A stretch of 64,000 nt of DNA from Verrucomicrobiota bacterium (GCA_039192515.1 JBCCXA010000016.1:1-64000); one strand, 5' to 3'. Numbered from the stretch's first letter, positions 16,103 to 25,761 are shown. Numbers and translations: made by a program. The notes: generated from the letters alone by a model not told the origin.

Positions 16103-19100
16103 CTAAACCCTACTAGCCCAAGAACTCGTAGGATACTTTTGGCGAATTTCACTCCTCAATTTTTGCGCCCTTTGGGGATTACCTAGTTTCTCATAGGACT
16201 GAGCCGCATGATAAAGTGCCTCTGCGCAGATTTCCCCAAATTGATCCATGGTAATGGCTAGCTTTTCTAGTTGTTTGGCTGCTACTTCCAGAATCTTAAC
16301 ATCCTGAGGAAACTCTTTAATAGTACCCCCTGATTCCGCAACTTCTATTAGCATCTTACCCAACTCTAATTGTGCCTCTGCCTTCGTCTGATTTGAAGAA
16401 CGACCAGACTTTACTACTTGCGACCAGAGTTCATAGGCTTGATCATAATCTTTTTTATCTCTAGCGAGCCTCCCTTTATAGTAGAGAGCATCAAAATTTT
16501 TGGGTGATCTGGGATACTTCTCTTTTAACTCATTGAATAACTGATCAGCTTGTCCTGCGTCCTCCTGAGATAGTGCTACGAGTGCCTTGTAGTAAATAGC
16601 TGTCGCCTGAGCCTTTTCCTTGTCTGAATAAGCTTCGGCTAAAGTAGCGGAGAGCTCTTTGATTTTGCTGTAATTCTTAACATCTAGCAGAAGTTTTAAA
16701 TAATTATCGTAGTTATTAATGGAAATAGATCGAGGATCAGGAACTGAGCTAAATGCCTCTTCATAGCGGTCGGAAGCTGCCTTTTTCTTGCCTCTTTCTA
16801 AAGCGATGCTGGCCAGAGCCAATCGATATTGAAGTTGTAGTTTGGCGCTATCTGTGGAACCAATCTGCTTGCTCAGTTCTTGAGTCACTTCCTTTTCCTT
16901 TACAACACCGTTGGCGATTCGAAGTAACGCGACATTAGTCCAACGCTTAAAGGCTTCTACACCTTCTTTAGTATCAGCAAATTCAACACCCGCAGTCCAT
17001 AGTAAGTCTGATGCTTTCTTGAGACGATCATCCCATTTGGTCATATCCTCCGGTGACAAAACAGCGGGCGGTCCCATCTGCTCAGCCAACTTCCTATAAA
17101 AGCCGGCAATGGTAATAATGGCATAGCTACCGTAATTATATGCCGCGCCACCCTTATTAGCTAACGCGCTACCTTCAGCTTTCCTTTGTTTATAGAACTC
17201 ATAGATGGTGTTTAGGGCTTCAATTGCTTTATTCAGTTTCTTATCGACCTTTAGATAATGATCACTGCGCTCCTTCAATGCGGCTAAAACAAATGGAGAC
17301 TTCGGATACTTTTGGATCAGCTCATCTTGAGCTTTAAATTTAGCCTCTATGTCACCCTTCTGTTGGTGCAGTTGCCAGATTTTTTGATAGGCCTTCGGAG
17401 CTTGTGCTGTATCTCCGTAGTTCGCTATGATTTGATCGAAATAGCTTCTAGCTGCATCATATTTTGTTGGATCTTGCTTAGCTAACTCACCCAACAAACG
17501 CCCAACTTGAAACAACGCGACAGGGGCATCTTTTGAATCAGGATAGACTTTTGCATAGTCCTTGAAGGCTTCTATCGCCTTATCTATTTCCTTGGTTGTT
17601 AAATAGAAACGAGCAATTGTAAAAGCTGCCTTTTCCTTAACCATTTGAGATTTTGCAGTGTTAATTACCTTTTGAATGAGGTCTAATGCTTTTTCTTTCT
17701 TGCCGGTTGACCAATAGGCATTTGCCAGCCTGAACTGAGCATCTTCGAATTGCTGATCATCACTACCGCCAGCACTAATATACTCTTGGTAAGCTTTGAT
17801 AGCCTCTTCGGTTTTTTTAAGCTCCATGTAACAGTTAGCAATGTGGTAGGTAGCCTCAGCTTTCAAGTCTCCGTCAGGATTATCGGTTATGTATTTTCTG
17901 AATTCTTCTATAGCCTCTCCATATTTGCCTTGCGTCATCAATGAACTTGGTAAGAGAAAACTCATTCGCTTCACCGTTTCATCATTAGGGTATTTTGCCA
18001 AAAGATCTTTATATAGTTTATCTGCCTTATCCGTCAGACCTTGTTGTGCATAGGTAAAATAAATCTGCAGTGACGTGGTCTTCTTCTGATCCTCTTCCAT
18101 AAAAGGCTCAAAGTAACGATAAAGCACTCGCGCTTCATCATACTTTCCTAATTTTATCATGGCATTAGCGACTCCCAGCATAGCCCTCATAAAGGGATCT
18201 TGATCGGCTTTGATTTGCGCGAGCTTTTTAACCTCTCTTTGATGATAACGTTTATTGCGCTTAAAAAGTGCCTCGCTAGACGCAGTGGCTGTCATACGTT
18301 TTCTTGCTTCTTCAATCCGCTTCTCTTGAGAGACAATGATCTTTCTTTTAGATGGCACTTGGTTGAAGATCTCAAAGGCTTGATCAAATTTCCCTTCATT
18401 TAAATCAAGAAGACCTAGCTTTAATATAGCATCCGCAGCAAAGGATAAATTAGAGCTGCTCTGAAGCTTTTTAAAAATGCCCTTGGCCCTATTATAATAT
18501 TCGTTAGCTTGGCTTTTGTTTTTCTCTCGCTTCGCTTTATCTCCCTGTTCCATTGCAGTCTGGCCCATCAAAAATTCAATGTTATCTCTTAATATGCCCT
18601 CTTTATCCTCCTTTTTTAAGGCTTCGAGTGTTGACCAAGCCTGGGCATAATCTCTGGTGATAAGGTTGGCTTGCACCTGTATGAGTAAAGCGTCTTGCTT
18701 AAACTCTGTATCAGGGTTGTCTTCTAAATACTGGGCTACTTTTGAAGCTACATCCCCGTAGAATTCTTCTGCCTTGATCTTGTCCCCTACTGCTTGAGCT
18801 TGGTCAGCTTGTGATTTGTAACATTGAATGATGGTGAAGGAGACCAGTGGTTTGATTTCTTCTAAAGTCTGCTGAGTCTCCTTATCCCCCTCCTCAGCCT
18901 TTAATGTAAGAACCCTTTCCAAGGTCTGAATCGCTTCCTGATGCTGCTTTAATGTTAAATATGCAGATCCAAGAAAAAACTGTGCTAGGGGTGCTTGATT
19001 AGGGCGAATACCCTTTGTTTTTTGTAAAGCCTCTATAGCCTTTTTATGGTCCCCTAAATTAAAATGAGAAACTCCAATGATATAATTGGCTGTCGCTTTT

Positions 19101-19285
19101 TGTGAATCATTTAGACCGTCCGAACCCAGGTATCTTGTCATGAACTCGATGGCTTTAGCATACTCACCACGACTAAAGGCTTCTTCGGCTTCTTGGGCTA
19201 AGCCACGAGATTGAGAAAAGACCTTAGCAGGCTCATTCGCCCAGGTTACTAGTAGCAGTAGCGAAAAATATAGGAATTTACGCAT
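16103..19285 (-). CDS. Very large secreted TPR protein (1060 aa)
   Basis: A 1060-residue protein with a signal peptide (KFLYFSLLLLVTWANEPAKVFSQ) followed by TPR-type repeats along most of its length, for example YAKAIEFMTRYL, HKKAIEALQKTKGIRPNQAP, YGEAIEEFRKYITDNPDGD, EEAIKAYQEYISAG and DKAIEAFKDYAKVYPDSKDAP. Many units resemble the BamD/YbgF/Tol-associated TPRs with a YPDS/NPD turn. It probably acts as a periplasmic or outer-membrane-associated scaffold. It sits immediately upstream of fabD on the same strand (70 bp gap); whether the two are co-transcribed is uncertain. Confidence 0.85.
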   Translation of the reverse strand: MRKFLYFSLLLLVTWANEPAKVFSQSRGLAQEAEEAFSRGEYAKAIEFMTRYLGSDGLNDSQKATANYIIGVSHFNLGDHKKAIEALQKTKGIRPNQAPLAQFFLGSAYLTLKQHQEAIQTLERVLTLKAEEGDKETQQTLEEIKPLVSFTIIQCYKSQADQAQAVGDKIKAEEFYGDVASKVAQYLEDNPDTEFKQDALLIQVQANLITRDYAQAWSTLEALKKEDKEGILRDNIEFLMGQTAMEQGDKAKREKNKSQANEYYNRAKGIFKKLQSSSNLSFAADAILKLGLLDLNEGKFDQAFEIFNQVPSKRKIIVSQEKRIEEARKRMTATASSEALFKRNKRYHQREVKKLAQIKADQDPFMRAMLGVANAMIKLGKYDEARVLYRYFEPFMEEDQKKTTSLQIYFTYAQQGLTDKADKLYKDLLAKYPNDETVKRMSFLLPSSLMTQGKYGEAIEEFRKYITDNPDGDLKAEATYHIANCYMELKKTEEAIKAYQEYISAGGSDDQQFEDAQFRLANAYWSTGKKEKALDLIQKVINTAKSQMVKEKAAFTIARFYLTTKEIDKAIEAFKDYAKVYPDSKDAPVALFQVGRLLGELAKQDPTKYDAARSYFDQIIANYGDTAQAPKAYQKIWQLHQQKGDIEAKFKAQDELIQKYPKSPFVLAALKERSDHYLKVDKKLNKAIEALNTIYEFYKQRKAEGSALANKGGAAYNYGSYAIITIAGFYRKLAEQMGPPAVLSPEDMTKWDDRLKKASDLLWTAGVEFADTKEGVEAFKRWTNVALLRIANGVVKEKEVTQELSKQIGSTDSAKLQLQYRLALASIALERGKKKAASDRYEEAFSSVPDPRSISINNYDNYLKLLLDVKNYSKIKELSATLAEAYSDKEKAQATAIYYKALVALSQEDAGQADQLFNELKEKYPRSPKNFDALYYKGRLARDKKDYDQAYELWSQVVKSGRSSNQTKAEAQLELGKMLIEVAESGGTIKEFPQDVKILEVAAKQLEKLAITMDQFGEICAEALYHAAQSYEKLGNPQRAQKLRSEIRQKYPTSSWASRV

Positions 19286-19377
19286 AGTTATTCCATTTTG
19301 ACATAAATATGGCTATTCCGAAGCAAAAAATTGCAATTAAAAGCTTTAAGACTCTTATCATAGCTCAAAGAACCTAT

Positions 19378-20205
19378 TTAATTTTCTCTTAGAAGCTGAA
19401 TGAGCGCAGAAAAATCCTTATCCTGCAAGCCCTGAGATACGCCCTTTGCGTAGAGCTCTTCGTTACACTTTGTCAATGGCAAGAGACTGTCTCCACCTGA
19501 TGACAAGGCAAGTTTGATATCTTTGTGCATATGCTTGATAGAAAATTGTGGTGTATAATCATTTTTCGTGAGTTTGGGCATCTTAAGCTTAGCCACCCCG
19601 GATTGAGCAACGTTTTCAGACAAGACTTTGAAGAATAATTCGTCTTCTATACCCGATTTCCGCGCAAAGCTGAGTCCTTCATTCAGAGCTTGAGAAATCA
19701 TAGCTATCTGTATATTCATAGCTAATTTAATGCCGCATGCTTGTTCCACGCTGCCCACATCAAAGCAATTTTTAGCAATTGGAGCCAAAACCTGTCGGGC
19801 TTTCTCTTTTGCCTTCCCCTCGCCCCCCAAAAAGAAAATATTGGCTCCTTCCTCTGCTGCTATTTTGCTACCGGTAAAAGGGGCTTCTACGTAGGAAGTC
19901 CCCAAAGCTTGAACTTTATCTGAAAACTTCCTAGCCCATTCACCGGAAATAGTGCTCGATTGAATGATCAAGGCATGCTTATCAACCACCTCTATGATTT
20001 GATCTAATACACCCTCAACAGCAGGAGGATCAGCTACCACAATATGAATAGTTTCGGCAGCAGAGACCGCTTTTTTTAGATTTGGCTCATAACCCTTCAA
20101 ATCCTTGGGCGTTCTATTCCATAAAGACAAGTCATACCCTATTTGATGATAATGAGGTGCCCACGCGCAGCCAATGATTCCCAACCCAACTAAACATATC
20201 TTCAT
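19378..20205 (-). CDS. NAD(P)-dependent beta-hydroxyacid dehydrogenase
   Basis: A 275-residue member of the 3-hydroxyisobutyrate/tartronate-semialdehyde/glyoxylate reductase family. It has the N-terminal dinucleotide motif CLVGLGIIGCAWA, the substrate-binding block SSTISGEWARKF with EAPFTGSK, and the catalytic Lys in CGIKLAMN. The exact substrate (succinic semialdehyde, glyoxylate or other) cannot be told. It lies 92 bp from the TPR gene and starts divergently from the lipoate ligase-like gene. Confidence 0.85.
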   Translation of the reverse strand: MKICLVGLGIIGCAWAPHYHQIGYDLSLWNRTPKDLKGYEPNLKKAVSAAETIHIVVADPPAVEGVLDQIIEVVDKHALIIQSSTISGEWARKFSDKVQALGTSYVEAPFTGSKIAAEEGANIFFLGGEGKAKEKARQVLAPIAKNCFDVGSVEQACGIKLAMNIQIAMISQALNEGLSFARKSGIEDELFFKVLSENVAQSGVAKLKMPKLTKNDYTPQFSIKHMHKDIKLALSSGGDSLLPLTKCNEELYAKGVSQGLQDKDFSALIQLLREN

Positions 20206-20274
20206 GTCAGCATCGTAGGCGGCCTTCTAGCTTCTTGCAATTTAAACCCAAAAATGCCTGAATGAGATTTATTT

Positions 20275-20961
20275 ATGGACCCAATACCTCTAGCTACTAG
20301 GTTGCGTTTCATTCAACATCCCGAGCAATGTTCCTTTTACAACATGGCCGTCGATGAAGCCCTCCTGCGTCTTATCAATGAAAAAGAGAAACCTATCTTA
20401 AGAGTCTATGGTTGGTCTGATCCAGCCGTTTCTATCGGCTACTTTCAGAAAATGGATGACGTGCCTGAGGGCAGACCTTTTGTGCGGAGGTTTACTGGTG
20501 GTGGACTAGTAGACCACACCAACGATTACACCTATTCCATCATTGTTCCCCAGCAGCACCCCATCTACCAAATGGGTACCTCTAAAAGCTATGCTAAAAT
20601 CCATGAATCCATTAGTCATGCCTTAGTTGATTTGGGACTCTCGGCAGCACTCGCAGAAGAATGTTCAACGGGTGATAGCAATGCATGTTTTGAGAAACCT
20701 GTTCGCTACGATGTCATGCAAGGCGAAAGCAAACTAGCTGGTGCTGCCCAAAGACGTAACCGTTTAGGTTGCCTGCACCAAGGCAGTATCCTAGTGCCTA
20801 ATCTCGACCATGGCAAAATGAACCCCGCACTGCTGCGACATCTACTGCCATTGCTTGCTCAAGATTGGGAAGAGTCCTCGCTGGACAGCCAGGAACGAAC
20901 CAAAGCAGAAAAACTTACTCAACAACGTTACTCCACTTACATCTGGAACCACCAAAGGTGA
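20275..20961 (+). CDS. Lipoate-protein ligase A family protein
   Basis: A 228-residue BPL/LplA/LipB-fold protein. It shows RRFTGGGLVDHTNDYTYSI (RRxGGG-V-H-D motif), the lysine motif KLAGAAQRR that contacts lipoyl-AMP, and CLHQGSILV. It is shorter than E. coli LplA (about 337 residues) and lacks its C-terminal accessory domain, so it could be an octanoyl/lipoyl transferase (LipM/LipL type) or a stand-alone ligase catalytic domain. It attaches lipoyl groups to E2 or GcvH proteins, none of which is in this window. Confidence 0.85.
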   Translation: MDPIPLATRLRFIQHPEQCSFYNMAVDEALLRLINEKEKPILRVYGWSDPAVSIGYFQKMDDVPEGRPFVRRFTGGGLVDHTNDYTYSIIVPQQHPIYQMGTSKSYAKIHESISHALVDLGLSAALAEECSTGDSNACFEKPVRYDVMQGESKLAGAAQRRNRLGCLHQGSILVPNLDHGKMNPALLRHLLPLLAQDWEESSLDSQERTKAEKLTQQRYSTYIWNHQR

Positions 20962-21314
20962 CACACTACCAACCCAACTGAAAGTTTTCAGCTAGTTTTC
21001 TCAAAATCAACTTCTCGATTAAGTATAGAACGCACGCCTAAGTTTAAAGATCTCTAAGTCTCTATTACATAGTAAGAGTTAAACTCTTGATCTACCTATG
21101 ATACTAAATTCGCACACCGACTTTCTCCTATTTGGCGTGGTCCTGGCCGGCTAATAACCATAAACTAAAACAATCCGCGTCAAGTGAGATCCTAGCAATA
21201 CATCAGTCTCATTGCTGTCCCAAATGGCAACTTTGACCCCAAGCTTCATATTTAGCTAACTATTTCTGCATAAGTGGACGAAGTCAGAGGTAATACTTAA
21301 AAGAAATTAAATAT
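20962..21314. other. Spacer with a partial dispersed repeat
   Basis: About 353 bp with no gene. CTGAAAGTTTTCAG just after the ligase stop could be a weak hairpin. The segment 21041-21130 resembles the tail half of the type 1 dispersed repeat. The rest must carry the chemoreceptor promoter, but no motif stands out. Confidence 0.4.
21041..21130 (+). repeat. Type 1 dispersed repeat, tail-only fragment
   Basis: The order AAGATCTCTAAGTCTCTATTACAT ... ACTAAATTCGCACA parallels the right half of the copy at 44755-44990 (AAGATTTTTAAATCTCTGTTGCAT ... ACTGAATTCGCATA). The left half of the element is missing, and this is the weakest copy. Confidence 0.4.
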
Positions 21315-23390
21315 ATGCACAAAGCCCTTCTATTTACCCTCCTAGGAATCTATACTCTTTTCAATCTCAACTCTTATTCAGCCGTTGCTCTACAACTTAC
21401 AGATCTTGAAGAGAGTAATATCGAGCTAGTCACCAATACTTCCCTCAGCCTAGCTACTACCGATACTTCTCCAAACAACAGATCGGATCTTATCAAGCCC
21501 AAAAGAGAATTGGAGAAAAAACCTACAAGCCAGATAGAAGAATTTAAACCATCAGATGAGGCTGCCGTGTTCATCATGGATACTGAGATGCATTCCAGCC
21601 ATCACACGAAACATACTTCCCTTGAGGGTAGTAGCCCCATAAAATCTTGGCTCATTATTGCTGCAGCGATTCTTTTTTCAGCCGTTCTAAGTGTTCTTAC
21701 CTATTTTATTACTCGCAACAAGAGCGTCGTTTACCGCTTCTTTGCTTGCTCCGGTTCCATCTTAGGTGTCACAACCCTAATGTCTGTGATCGTATATGTT
21801 GACCTCAATATCGCACTCCAGAAAACAAGTCTCATCAGTAGAGATGATATCCCTATTCTAACTACCTTAGCAGATGCCGAGGCCAGGATGTTGGAACAAG
21901 CGCTCTACTTAGAGAAGTATCTAAGCAAAAGTCAAGAAGCCTATACAGAAGCATTTATCAAGCGTGGCAAAGAAGTGAAGCAAGAACTTATGGATGTCGA
22001 AAAACTTCTTGAACACGCTAAGAACCATTCCATAAGCGAGAATGACCAAAAAGCATATAGTCATATCTTAGGTGAAGTCATTAAATTGGAAAAACTACAT
22101 GACGAGTTCGATAAAACAGGAGAAAGACTTGTGGAAGCGAAAAAAAATGATAACACTTCGTTAGTCAGTGACCTTACGCAAACGGTGGCCAAACAAGAGT
22201 TTGATATGAGAAAGCTATTCAATAACGTCATCAACCAGGAAAAAGAGAAAACGATCGCCAGCGCTCTTGAGACTGAAGCTGCCAGTAGGGAAGCGCAGCT
22301 AGTTCAGATTGTTGGAGCAGTCACTGCATTAGTAGTGGGATTGATCTTAGCATTCTTCATGGGAGTTCAAGTCAACAAATCACTTCTAGCCATTTCCAGC
22401 CGTATTACAAACAGCACAGACTCAGTAAATGAAAATTCAGCAGAACTTTCTAGATCTTGCATGTCGATTGCAGATGGCGCAAGCCAGCAAGCAGCAGCCT
22501 TTGAAGAAACCAGCGCATCCATGGAAGAAATATCCAGCACCGTAAATACCAATGTCGAACATGTTGAAAACAGTAAGCGCCTTGCGGATTCTGCGCTCTC
22601 ATCAGCTCAAGCCGGTGTCGATAATATGGGACAAATGAAAAACTCTGTTGAAGCAATTAGTGAATCCTCTGACGAATTACACAAAGCTATGTCAGACATT
22701 AAAAGCTCTAGCGAAAGTATATCAAAAATTATCAAATCGATTGATGAGATTGCTTTCCAAACCAATATTCTCGCCCTTAATGCTGCTGTTGAAGCAGCCC
22801 GCGCCGGAGAAGCAGGAATGGGATTCGCAGTTGTCGCTGACGAAGTTCGCAATCTTGCCAAGCGCAGTGCCGACGCTGCTCGAGAAACTTCTGAGATGAT
22901 TGAGGATGCCAACCTGAAAGGATCAAAAGGTGTAGAGGTAAGTGAAAGCATCCTTACCAAACTTCAGCAAGTCGTGTCTAGCACCGGAAAGCTTGAAACC
23001 AATTTACTAGAGATTCAAAACAAAGTCCACGAGGCCAATAACTCTACCGCAGAAATTGAAACTTCCTCTAAGGAGCAATCGGTAGGAATCACCCAAGTCA
23101 ATGAAGCCATCACACAGATGGATCAAGTCACTCAGCAAAATGCCGCCACTGCTGAAGAAAACGCGAGCCTTGCTCAAGAGCTATCTAATGAAGGCAGACA
23201 ACTTAAAGGTATTATCGATGATTTGAACAAGATCGTGCTCAAAAAGGGTTCTGAGCCCTCAAAGCCAGTATATTCAGCACCAGTTGAAAACACAGAGCCC
23301 TCTAATCCTCCTTCCTTAACGGCTAGCGTTAGAAAAAATCAACCAGCCCAGGAGGCCGTTTTCTCGGACGACGACAACTTTTTCTCTTAG
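21315..23390 (+). CDS. Methyl-accepting chemotaxis protein, unusual topology
   Basis: 691 residues. N-terminal signal-like segment (3-22), a Thr/Glu-rich stretch of about 85 residues, two close membrane segments (about 111-132 and 143-162), a helical sensor region (about 165-325), a third membrane segment (330-350) and a cytoplasmic signalling coiled coil. The kinase-contact hairpin tip is clear ([20 protein letters not shown], 476-495). No HAMP domain is obvious, and no CheR-type C-terminal pentapeptide is seen. No che genes are nearby, so it is an orphan receptor whose ligand is unknown. The extra N-terminal secreted/TM module is atypical. Confidence 0.9.
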   Translation: MHKALLFTLLGIYTLFNLNSYSAVALQLTDLEESNIELVTNTSLSLATTDTSPNNRSDLIKPKRELEKKPTSQIEEFKPSDEAAVFIMDTEMHSSHHTKHTSLEGSSPIKSWLIIAAAILFSAVLSVLTYFITRNKSVVYRFFACSGSILGVTTLMSVIVYVDLNIALQKTSLISRDDIPILTTLADAEARMLEQALYLEKYLSKSQEAYTEAFIKRGKEVKQELMDVEKLLEHAKNHSISENDQKAYSHILGEVIKLEKLHDEFDKTGERLVEAKKNDNTSLVSDLTQTVAKQEFDMRKLFNNVINQEKEKTIASALETEAASREAQLVQIVGAVTALVVGLILAFFMGVQVNKSLLAISSRITNSTDSVNENSAELSRSCMSIADGASQQAAAFEETSASMEEISSTVNTNVEHVENSKRLADSALSSAQAGVDNMGQMKNSVEAISESSDELHKAMSDIKSSSESISKIIKSIDEIAFQTNILALNAAVEAARAGEAGMGFAVVADEVRNLAKRSADAARETSEMIEDANLKGSKGVEVSESILTKLQQVVSSTGKLETNLLEIQNKVHEANNSTAEIETSSKEQSVGITQVNEAITQMDQVTQQNAATAEENASLAQELSNEGRQLKGIIDDLNKIVLKKGSEPSKPVYSAPVENTEPSNPPSLTASVRKNQPAQEAVFSDDDNFFS

Positions 23391-23421
23391 AAATGAATGA
23401 AGACTATCAAGCGCCGTGCTC

Positions 23422-23952
23422 TTAGCTTGAAGTGCTAATGACTTGAATTTCCCTCATATCATCTAATAACTTACTCATGCGTTCATCTATCTCAGGCTTA
23501 ATTTCTCCTTCCTCTTTCCAATCATCCTGAGATACATACAAAAACCTGGGAACAATCACTGAACGAAAATCTAGCATCAGATGATTGGCAAAGCCCATGA
23601 TCGACATATAGCTACCGCTCCCTCCCGCTGAACAAATAAAGCTAATCACTTTCTTGGTGAAAGCTCGCCCAATTAACTCAATCACATTCTTAGCAGCTGA
23701 ATTAACATCATAACAATAGATAGGAACTGCAAAGACAATATGAGATGAACGCTCCACCTCAGCCTTTAAGTGTTGCGCTTGACTAGATTCCCACCCCTCT
23801 CTAGTGCCAGAAAACGGCAGAGCAAACTCTCTTAGATCCATCAATTTAACGCTTACGCTAGCCTCTAACAGTTTCTCTGCAAACTGCCTTGCTAATAACT
23901 GAGATTTTGAATCCTCATTTAAACTCGTTGAGATAATGGTGACATGTTTCAT
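23422..23952 (-). CDS. NADPH-dependent FMN reductase family protein
   Basis: A 176-residue flavodoxin-fold protein: ISTSLNEDSKSQLLA is the phosphate-binding loop for FMN, FAVPIYCYDVNSAAKNVIE corresponds to the PxYxxxxPxxLKNxID-type block, and CSAGGSGSYMSI contacts the isoalloxazine ring. Family members reduce FMN, quinones or azo/chromate substrates; the specific role is unknown. It is convergent with the chemoreceptor (31 bp gap) and 62 bp upstream of the secreted protein at 24488 in the opposite order. Confidence 0.8.
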   Translation of the reverse strand: MKHVTIISTSLNEDSKSQLLARQFAEKLLEASVSVKLMDLREFALPFSGTREGWESSQAQHLKAEVERSSHIVFAVPIYCYDVNSAAKNVIELIGRAFTKKVISFICSAGGSGSYMSIMGFANHLMLDFRSVIVPRFLYVSQDDWKEEGEIKPEIDERMSKLLDDMREIQVISTSS

Positions 23953-24014
23953 CTACTAGTATTACCAATGTTTTCCGCATCTTACGACCTTTTCCAAGAT
24001 GAAATAAACACAGC

Positions 24015-24488
24015 CTAGTTCTCTTCAAAAATACAAACATACTTTGCTAGATTACAGTCTTGGCAAAGGGTGGTATCATAAACAAAAGGAATATCTTGAA
24101 ACTTGCCATTAGGCTTAACTTTCACCTTCAACACCAACTCATAAGGAACATCACTAGGAAGTGGTTGTAAGGCAATAAAGATTTCCTCTTTAGCAATCAG
24201 ACCAAGCTCTTGCTTACCAGATGAAGCTTGAGCCACCACCTTGACTTCGGAATCACTTGATTCGAAAGCTTTTAAGGACTTATCTAATAAACGAACCTCT
24301 ACAAAATGCTTTTTAGAGGCAAAAAACTCGACATATCCTTTGCCTAATTTCATAACCCGTCCACCATTAGGTCCTTTAGTTTTTTCTTTCGCAATCACCG
24401 GCAATGCCAAGATGGTTAGCAATATCCAAGTCGCTACTATTTTAATGTATTGAACCCTATTCACTCTATTGACTCTGTATTTTTTCAT
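24015..24488 (-). CDS. Secreted hypothetical protein with Cys-rich C-terminus
   Basis: 157 residues with an N-terminal signal peptide or anchor (YIKIVATWILLTILALPVIA) after a basic start that repeats RVNRVNRV. The mature part begins KTKGPNGGRVMKLG, a Gly-rich turn reminiscent of periplasmic metal-efflux accessory proteins. It then has a beta-rich domain and a C-terminal CQDCNLAKYVC that could bind a metal or form a disulfide. I recognise no family with certainty. Confidence 0.6.
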   Translation of the reverse strand: MKKYRVNRVNRVQYIKIVATWILLTILALPVIAKEKTKGPNGGRVMKLGKGYVEFFASKKHFVEVRLLDKSLKAFESSDSEVKVVAQASSGKQELGLIAKEEIFIALQPLPSDVPYELVLKVKVKPNGKFQDIPFVYDTTLCQDCNLAKYVCIFEEN

Positions 24489-24655
24489 ATGACGCTTTTC
24501 TTGTTATGGCTATTTCATGAAATCTTTCAAATTCTAATTACTGCCTCTTAATACCCTTTTAATTTTCTAGCTATCAATAAAGTCCAAGGCTAAAAAAAAT
24601 ACCCCATCACTTCATCAACTACTACACATGCTAGTAAATTCAAAACGTACAAGAT

Positions 24656-24712
24656 AAAATGAAATCAAAGAAGATAGCTAAGACAAGGAAAAGAGAGTGG
24701 ACGAAAATGTAT
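24656..24712 (+). repeat. Type 1 dispersed repeat, copy 1 (left part only)
   Basis: GGAAAAGAGAGTGGACGAAA followed by ATGTATT matches the core GAAAAAGAGAGTTGATGAAA-ATGTATC of the copy at 25184, and the preceding GAAATCAAAGAAGATAG aligns with its start. Homology stops abruptly after ATGTAT, so the right half is missing. Confidence 0.65.
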
Positions 24713-25183
24713 TAATCCCACCTCAGGACTGAGCTGTTTTAAGCTAGAAAGGGCCAAACCATCAAGTACAGAGAGCGCCAGTTCAAATAGAATTGGGACA
24801 TGAATCTCCAAAGGTGACACTTCTAATTGACCTATTTCATACGTATGAATAAAGAGGCGGGTATCATTTATTGACAGGCTAAACCCTTGGAGATTTTTTA
24901 TGGACCTATATGCCAGACATGGCCTTCTAGTTCTTGGACCTAGCGGTTCCACGACTTTTGCCTTGATGAGGCAGGCTGGCCATGGCGCATGCAATCTAAT
25001 TTATGTTCGTTTACTCTCTAGACCTCGCCAATCATCTACCTTTTTTATCTGTTGTCTTGAGAATTGTCGCAGAATTAATGGAAGCTCAGCAAAAATTTAT
25101 CAATTTCTGCAATCATTCATCACCATGAATCGTTCTTCTAGTACTGATGCGATTGAGGTGTCAGACACGAAAACCTGCGTCAT

Positions 25184-25341
25184 GTAATAGAAGTTGAAGG
25201 AGATGCGCGATAGCTTGAGCCGTAAGAAAAAGAGAGTTGATGAAAATGTATCCAATAGGGATACCTCTAGAAGGCCCTACGTTTCTTGAGACCAAGATCC
25301 TGCACAGATCTTTAAGTTCTATTGCATTATTCGGATTAAAC
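25184..25341 (+). repeat. Type 1 dispersed repeat, copy 2 (complete)
   Basis: Contains all the shared blocks in order: ATAGAAGTTGAA, GAGATGC, AGCTTGAGCC, AAAAAGAGAGTTGA, GAAAATGTATCC, ATACCTCTAGAAG, CAAGAT, TGCACAGAT, TTTAAGT, TATTGCAT and GGATTAAAC. It ends about 28 bp before the thioredoxin ATG, so its right end may overlap that promoter. Confidence 0.8.
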
Positions 25342-25368
25342 TAAAACTTAAAAATAGGAGAATGGAAA

Positions 25369-25761
25369 ATGAAATTTAAAATACTGATGATTATGATAGC
25401 TGCTTTGTTGCTAAACCTAGCCAGTAATCAGGCTATGGCCGCTAAAGACCCCAAAATTATTGTCGCTAAATTCCATGCAGACTGGTGCGGTAGCTGTAAG
25501 GCTATGGAGGATAGTCTAGTCGACTTATCAAACAAATTTGATGGAAAAGAAGTATTATTTGTAACATTTGATCGAACCAATAACACGACTACACATCATT
25601 CCGAACTATTGGCTTCGGCCATGGAATTGGGTGAGATATACGATAGCCATGCAGGCACAGGCTACGTCCTATTAATCGATCCAAAAAACGGAAATGTCAT
25701 TGAAAAATTAAAGGGGATGAGCACCAAGGAGATGGGGAATAGCATTGCTGCAAAGCTGTAG
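25369..25761 (+). CDS. Exported thioredoxin-fold protein (CGSC)
   Basis: 130 residues: a signal peptide (ILMIMIAALLLNLASNQAMA), then a thioredoxin domain with FHADWCGSCKAMEDSL, the WCxxC redox site in CGSC form. The cis-Pro region is not typical (TGYVLLID where TPT/xPT is expected), so redox activity is probable but not certain. It would act in the periplasm in disulfide reduction or oxidation. A GGAG-type ribosome site precedes the ATG. It is followed 90 bp later by the sigma/anti-sigma pair, possibly a functional link to envelope stress. Confidence 0.85.
   Translation: MKFKILMIMIAALLLNLASNQAMAAKDPKIIVAKFHADWCGSCKAMEDSLVDLSNKFDGKEVLFVTFDRTNNTTTHHSELLASAMELGEIYDSHAGTGYVLLIDPKNGNVIEKLKGMSTKEMGNSIAAKL

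Larger units (their letters stand above)
24489..25368. other. 880-bp gene-poor spacer bracketed by repeats
   Basis: This stretch has two direct copies of the type 1 dispersed repeat (24656-24712 and 25184-25341), with about 470 bp between them. Within that, overlapping frames of 109 codons (minus, 24665-24994) and 95 codons (plus, 24900-25187) overlap each other, have no ribosome site or recognisable domain, and are not accepted as genes. The 24489-24655 part is AT-rich and holds the promoter of the gene at 24488. Confidence 0.5.

Noticed and set aside
16033-16152. Longer FabD start at 16152
   Set aside because: It would overlap the TPR gene by 50 bp and add 40 residues before the canonical FSGQGAQ start.
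24665-25187. Overlapping opposite-strand frames of 109 and 95 codons
   Set aside because: They overlap each other, have no ribosome site, no recognisable domain and low-complexity composition; the segment lies between two repeat copies.
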